Notes under the pieces: model-generated
Databases searched by the model: none
Told to the model about the DNA's origin: nothing
The model's input: only the letters and a program-made list of their open reading frames with translations
In this document: positions 60,526 through 64,000 of the stretch, one piece after another
Numbering within the stretch: position 1 is the stretch's first letter
Layout of the letters: every line of letters begins with the position of its first letter
DNA from: Bacillota bacterium
GTDB taxonomy: Bacteria > Bacillota > Clostridia > Lachnospirales > Lachnospiraceae
Reading direction: 5' to 3'
Length of the DNA stretch: 64,000 nt
Assembly (NCBI GenBank): GCA_023421505.1
Contig: JAEZTJ010000033.1
Coordinates: 62,001-126,000 of the forward strand
Position numbers and translations under genes: made by a program

Positions 60526-62319
60526 TTATTTGTACAATGGTCCGTAAACCTTACAAGCTCTGTAATCCTGACCTTCTTTATCCATACCGAAGGCATTCCA
60601 TGCAGCCGGTCTGAATATCTTCTCTTCCGGAACGTTGTGCATGGAAACCGGAATACGAAGCATGGAGCATAAGGTTATCAAATCGGAGCCGATATGACCA
60701 TAGGAGATTGCACCATGATTAGCTCCCCAGTTATTCATCACATCATAAGCTGTCCTAAACGCACCCTCTCCGGTTGTTCTGGGTGCGAACCAGGTACAAG
60801 GCCAGGTATAGTCTGTTCTCTTCCACAGTGCGTCAGATACCTGATCTGGTAAATCAACTGTGAAGCCCTCTGCAATCTGAAGTACCGGCCCAAGACCCTT
60901 CACAAGGTTAAGGCGAATCATGGTTACAGGCATCTCTGCTTTGGTTAAGAACCTGGAGGAATAACCGCCGCCTCTAAAATAACCATTGTCAGCCGCATTC
61001 CAGGTAGTCGCTGCAAGAATTGCTTCCTGATCCTTCTCTGTCACCTCATACCAGGGTTTAATGATACCATTGCCATTCTCATCCTTCGCCTCACCGCAGC
61101 CATCAAGGCAGGCAGCACCGGAGTTGATTAAGTGAATAAAGCCGCCTGCTTCCTTTGCAACACCCTCTATATCATAGCCTGTTGCCTTCTTAACTGCTTC
61201 AGGGCTCCAGTAGGTACGTACATCTGCAAAGATCTGCGCTCTGTTTGTTAAAAGCTTCATAAACAGCATACCGATACCATTTAATACATCATTTTCTGTA
61301 GCGAGTATATAAGGCTCACGAACCCCTTCCCAGTCAAAGGAGGTATTTAACAAAGCCTCTGCAAAGTCTGCATTCGGATAGAAGTCTGTCCATTGTCTCT
61401 GTCCCTGGAAGCCTGCTGCAATTGCATTATGTCCGACTCTCTCCTCCTCAGAACCCATAGGAAGCTTCTCGTTACCATTCATTAAGTCCTTAATAATAAC
61501 CATCATCTTAACAACAAATTCCCAATCAGCATCCTTAAGTTCTCTGGTCTTCTGAAGGTTCTCCGGATTCTTATCAAAGCCCTCCTTGCAGTTTTTCTTC
61601 GTCCAGGCAAGCGCTTTCTTAAATTCTTCCTCGTCATAGATGCCTTCTGTCATTCTACGGATAATTTCAACCTCATCCACAGATTCCACACGCATACCAA
61701 GGTACTCTTCAATAAACGAAGGATCAATGATAGATCCTGCAATACCCATACAGATAGAACCGATCTGGAGATAGGATTTACCTCTCATCGTAGCAGCTGC
61801 AACTGCTGCACGGCCAAAACGGAGCAGCTTTTCCTTAACATCCTCCGGTATTTTCGTATCATCGGCATTCTGAACATCATGACCATAGATACCAAAAGCC
61901 GGAAGGCCCTTCTGTGCATGTGCTGCAAGCACGGAGGCAAGGTAAACTGCACCCGGTCTCTCCGTTCCGTTAAAGCCCCATACACCTTTAATTGTCATCG
62001 GATCCATATCCATTGTCTCTGAACCATAGCACCAGCAAGGAGTAACCGTTAAGGTAATGTCTACACCTTCCTTTTTGAATTTGGAAGCACATGCAGCACT
62101 TTCGGGCACACGTCCGATTGTTGTATCTGCAATAACTACCTTTACGGGTTCACCGTTAGAATATTTTAAGTTTTCCTCAAAGAGTCTGGCAGCAGCTTTA
62201 GCCATCTCCATTGTTTGATTTTCTAAGGACTCTCGCACCATAAGTGCTCCTCGTCTGGCATCGATAGTAGGACGTATTCCAATTACCGGATAATCTCCGA
62301 TTAGTCTGTTTTTAGCCAT
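60526..62319 (-). CDS. fucI: L-fucose isomerase
   Basis: 597 residues. Converts L-fucose to L-fuculose with Mn2+. Seen: N-terminal PVIGIRPTIDARRGALMVRE, the WCYGSETMDMDP stretch, FPNADF-like YPNADFAEALL, ATENDVLNGIGMLFM and the C-terminal HGAISYGHIGSDLITL block, all typical of FucI. Start at 62319, where ATGGAGGTTATT precedes the ATG; the frame to 62349 begins in a palindrome. First gene of a fucose or rhamnose catabolic locus, divergent from the AraC gene. Confidence 0.95.
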   Translation of the reverse strand: MAKNRLIGDYPVIGIRPTIDARRGALMVRESLENQTMEMAKAAARLFEENLKYSNGEPVKVVIADTTIGRVPESAACASKFKKEGVDITLTVTPCWCYGSETMDMDPMTIKGVWGFNGTERPGAVYLASVLAAHAQKGLPAFGIYGHDVQNADDTKIPEDVKEKLLRFGRAAVAAATMRGKSYLQIGSICMGIAGSIIDPSFIEEYLGMRVESVDEVEIIRRMTEGIYDEEEFKKALAWTKKNCKEGFDKNPENLQKTRELKDADWEFVVKMMVIIKDLMNGNEKLPMGSEEERVGHNAIAAGFQGQRQWTDFYPNADFAEALLNTSFDWEGVREPYILATENDVLNGIGMLFMKLLTNRAQIFADVRTYWSPEAVKKATGYDIEGVAKEAGGFIHLINSGAACLDGCGEAKDENGNGIIKPWYEVTEKDQEAILAATTWNAADNGYFRGGGYSSRFLTKAEMPVTMIRLNLVKGLGPVLQIAEGFTVDLPDQVSDALWKRTDYTWPCTWFAPRTTGEGAFRTAYDVMNNWGANHGAISYGHIGSDLITLCSMLRIPVSMHNVPEEKIFRPAAWNAFGMDKEGQDYRACKVYGPLYK

Positions 62320-62333
62320 AATAACCTCCATCT

Positions 62334-62416
62334 GCCGCTTAAGCGGCATACAAATACTGAGCGAAAAGCACGCTCAGTGCTTTTTGCTGGTTGAAAAATG
62401 TATTTCTTTTCAACCT
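62334..62416 (-). promoter_or_regulatory. fucI leader with three stacked hairpins, two mutually exclusive
   Basis: In the fucI 5' region: a perfect TGCCGCTTAAGCGGCA palindrome (62334-62349) just before the Shine-Dalgarno; a middle element that can form either ACTGAGCG/CGCTCAGT (62356-62363 with 62371-62378) or AAAAGCAC/GTGCTTTT (62364-62371 with 62377-62384), not both; and GGTTGAAAA/TTTTCAACC (about 62389-62415). They could be protein operators (AraC) or an RNA switch. Confidence 0.55.
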
Positions 62417-62445
62417 ACACTCTCCTGTCATTAAATCAATGTTAT

Positions 62446-62596
62446 TAGGTAATTGCGAAACTTATCTATTGTAAGTTTAGTATACACAGTACATACTATT
62501 CCGAAGCGGAAGTTAAGCTCATAGGAGCGTTGGAGCGAAGGAATAGTGTGTACTGTGTATACTACTAGCAAAACTATATAGTTTCGCAATTTTCTA
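62446..62596. repeat. interspersed repeat family 1 (copy j)
   Basis: The best-preserved copy, 151 bp. Ends TAGGTAATTGCGAAAC and ATAGTTTCGCAATTTTCTA; inner arms AGTATACACAGTACATAC and GTGTACTGTGTATACT; core CCGAAGCGGAAGTTAAGCTC then ATAGGAGCGTTGGAGCGAAG. Lies between fucI and the AraC gene. Confidence 0.88.
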
Positions 62597-62727
62597 ACTG
62601 ATAAATAGTAATTAGCAAAATATTTTTTAACTATACAGCTATTATACAATTGCAATTCAAATATTGCTTGTGCTATAATGACATAAAGTATAACAATATT
62701 CACTTTTTGCACATGGAGGTACAGTCT

Positions 62728-63603
62728 GTGAAGTATCTAGACTACAGAGAAGACAAATTACAGGGAACCTTTGATTTTCCAGTGGCCTTCTATCACGTAG
62801 AGTCAAATCATCCTCGCTATCAGATGCCTTGTCACTGGCATCCAGAATATGAGATTCTTCGTATTCTGGAAGGTTCCTTCCACATAACCGTAGACGGACA
62901 TTCGCATACCGCTTATCAGGGTGATATCCTATTTATACAGGGTGGCACACTACATGGCGGTATTCCTGAGGACTGTGTCTATGAATGTATTGTTTTTGAT
63001 TTGCGGCTGCTCTTAAGTAATAATAAGGTTTGTAATCAACCCCTTCAGCAGCTTCTACGACACGATACTACAATTAATTTAAAGCTTCCGAAGGAACCTG
63101 TCCTAGTCCAGTCAGTAAATGATTTGTACGAAGCCTTGAACGCACATCAAACAGGCTATGAATTTCATGCTCAGGCAGCCCTTTACAAACTATTCGGACT
63201 GATGAATGAACTGCAGCTTCTTCAGATTAATACCAACCAGACCTCAGTCGCAGCTATTCAGATTAAAAGGTTTAAGGATGTTTTAAGTTATATCGAAGAG
63301 CATTATACCGAGCCGTTGTCCTTAGATGATATGGCTCAGGTCGCTAATTTAAGTCCCCGGTATTTCTGCCGATTTTTCCGCAAAATGACACAGTATACCC
63401 CAACTGAATATTTAAATTATTTCCGTATTGAATGTGCCTGTGAACAACTGGCCGATTCACATAACACAATAACAGATGTTGCTCTCAACTGCGGTTTTAA
63501 CGATATCAGCTATTTCATTAAGGCATTTCATAAGGCAAAAGGCGTTACGCCAAAGCAATACAAATCATTAAACAAACGCATCTCACATAACTCCAAATAC
63601 TAG
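62728..63603 (+). CDS. AraC-family transcriptional regulator with cupin sensor
   Basis: 292 residues. N-terminal cupin-like domain (HPRYQMPCHWHPEYEILRI then EGSFHITVDG and GGTLHGGIPED) that would bind a sugar, and a C-terminal double helix-turn-helix (LDDMAQVANLSPRYFCRFFRKM and ITDVALNCGFNDISYFIKAFHK). Start at GTG 62728, decided by GGAGGT 7 nt upstream; the earlier ATG at 62713 overlaps that site. Divergent from fucI, so it probably controls fucI and its neighbours in response to fucose or rhamnose. Confidence 0.92.
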   Translation: MKYLDYREDKLQGTFDFPVAFYHVESNHPRYQMPCHWHPEYEILRILEGSFHITVDGHSHTAYQGDILFIQGGTLHGGIPEDCVYECIVFDLRLLLSNNKVCNQPLQQLLRHDTTINLKLPKEPVLVQSVNDLYEALNAHQTGYEFHAQAALYKLFGLMNELQLLQINTNQTSVAAIQIKRFKDVLSYIEEHYTEPLSLDDMAQVANLSPRYFCRFFRKMTQYTPTEYLNYFRIECACEQLADSHNTITDVALNCGFNDISYFIKAFHKAKGVTPKQYKSLNKRISHNSKY

Positions 63604-63639
63604 CAGCAATATAGGAACTAAATTTGTTAAATAAATGCA

Positions 63640-63777
63640 TAACGATATGGTTTTATTAACAATACACACAACGCATACTATTCCTTCACTCCTACGCTCC
63701 TGTGAGTTTAACTTCCGCATCAGAATAGTATCTAAGTGTATACAATATTTAAAGTTTGTGAGTTTCGCAAATGCCTA
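63640..63777. repeat. interspersed repeat family 1 (copy k)
   Basis: Reverse-oriented copy: core CCTTCACTCCTACGCTCCTG then TGAGTTTAACTTCCGC, right end GTTTCGCAAATGCCTA; the left end is decayed. Sits between the AraC gene and the lipoprotein gene. Confidence 0.75.
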
Positions 63778-63808
63778 TTATTTTTTGTATCAGAAAGGAA
63801 ATTGTCTT

Positions 63809-64000
63809 ATGAAACGAAAAGTTATCCGTATGATTATAATCATAGCAGTTTCTACCCAACTTTTTACTGGCTGCAAAATCTTTTCTAAAAGCAGCAAGAC
63901 AGAATGTCCCTATGAGGACTTTATTGTTGTTGATGTATTTGATTCCTTAGCTAATATGCAGGGAATTCAATCAGGCTGGTTTGGTAAGATAGTAAAGGAT
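63809..64000 (+). CDS. solute-binding lipoprotein, 5' part (truncated by window end)
   Basis: At least 64 residues: signal peptide with lipobox QLFTGC (Cys22) then KTECPYEDFIVVDVFDSLAN and MQGIQSGWFGKIVKD. The FIVVDVFDS-AN-QGIQSGWF opening is typical of LplA-type sugar ABC solute-binding proteins in Lachnospiraceae. AGAAAGGAAATTGTCTT precedes the ATG. Probably an oligosaccharide-uptake component next to the fucose genes; the rest lies outside. Confidence 0.75.
   Translation, partial: MKRKVIRMIIIIAVSTQLFTGCKIFSKSSKTECPYEDFIVVDVFDSLANMQGIQSGWFGKIVKD

Noticed and set aside
1..64000. CRISPR arrays, tRNA and rRNA genes
   Set aside because: No regularly spaced short direct repeats, no cloverleaf-like or rRNA-like segments were noticed on either strand; a covariance search was not possible.

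Overview
The window is a stretch of chromosome from a low-GC, spore-forming, strictly anaerobic Firmicute, most probably a Lachnospiraceae member (the Lachnoclostridium/Clostridium phytofermentans kind of organism). The reasons are: a CotS-type spore-coat protein, the sporulation proteins YtvI and SpmB, a large Gram-positive SRP RNA beside tadA, a proline T-box, a SAM-I riboswitch, a glmS ribozyme, an O2-independent (radical SAM) enzyme set, and several Lachnospiraceae-style orphan families. No rRNA, tRNA, CRISPR array, prophage or intact insertion sequence was seen.

Layout. 0-7.8 kb: spore-coat kinase-like protein, CCA-adding enzyme, a VOC protein, prolyl-tRNA synthetase under a T-box, YtvI, and a nucleotide-kinase-like protein with an apparent ParB-like tail. 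7.9-11.3 kb: a TM1266-family small protein followed by a three-gene ABC importer, preceded by a strong promoter and a leader ending in an intrinsic terminator. 11.6-18.9 kb: a two-component system, two small membrane proteins, a DUF5131 protein, metK with its SAM riboswitch and an HD-GYP protein. 19-29 kb: murA, orphan regulatory/ATPase proteins, the SRP RNA, tadA and an NrdG-like activase. 29-36 kb: two PadR regulator modules with strong promoters overlapping palindromic operators, rsmA and tatD, small exported proteins and a homocysteine methyltransferase. 36-50 kb: an accessory-looking, AT-rich run, almost all on the minus strand, of acetyltransferases, flavodoxin-fold reductases, a methyltransferase, six small or medium membrane or lipoproteins, one frameshifted ATPase and at least four decayed gene fragments. 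50-58 kb: glmS with its ribozyme, an H-NOX oxygen-sensing chemoreceptor, a small spore-like protein and an AmmeMemoRadiSam pair. 58-64 kb: spmB and an L-fucose/L-rhamnose catabolic locus (kinase, fucI, divergent AraC regulator) leading into a truncated solute-binding lipoprotein.

Regulation is rich in RNA: T-box (proS), SAM-I (metK), glmS ribozyme, an unclassified attenuator leader (TM1266/ABC operon) and a fucI leader whose two hairpins are mutually exclusive.

The most unusual structure is a family of about 140-160 bp interspersed palindromic elements with near-identical ends and a strongly conserved asymmetric core. I count five near-full copies plus at least six degenerate or core-less ones, three of the full copies lying within 3.6 kb of the fucose locus. 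Two shorter repeat families also occur. The best-supported functional prediction is the H-NOX chemoreceptor, whose first 150 residues keep the haem ligand and the complete distal O2-binding triad at the same positions as the well-studied Caldanaerobacter (Thermoanaerobacter) protein. All calls rest on reading the sequence and on remembered family features; no database search was run.
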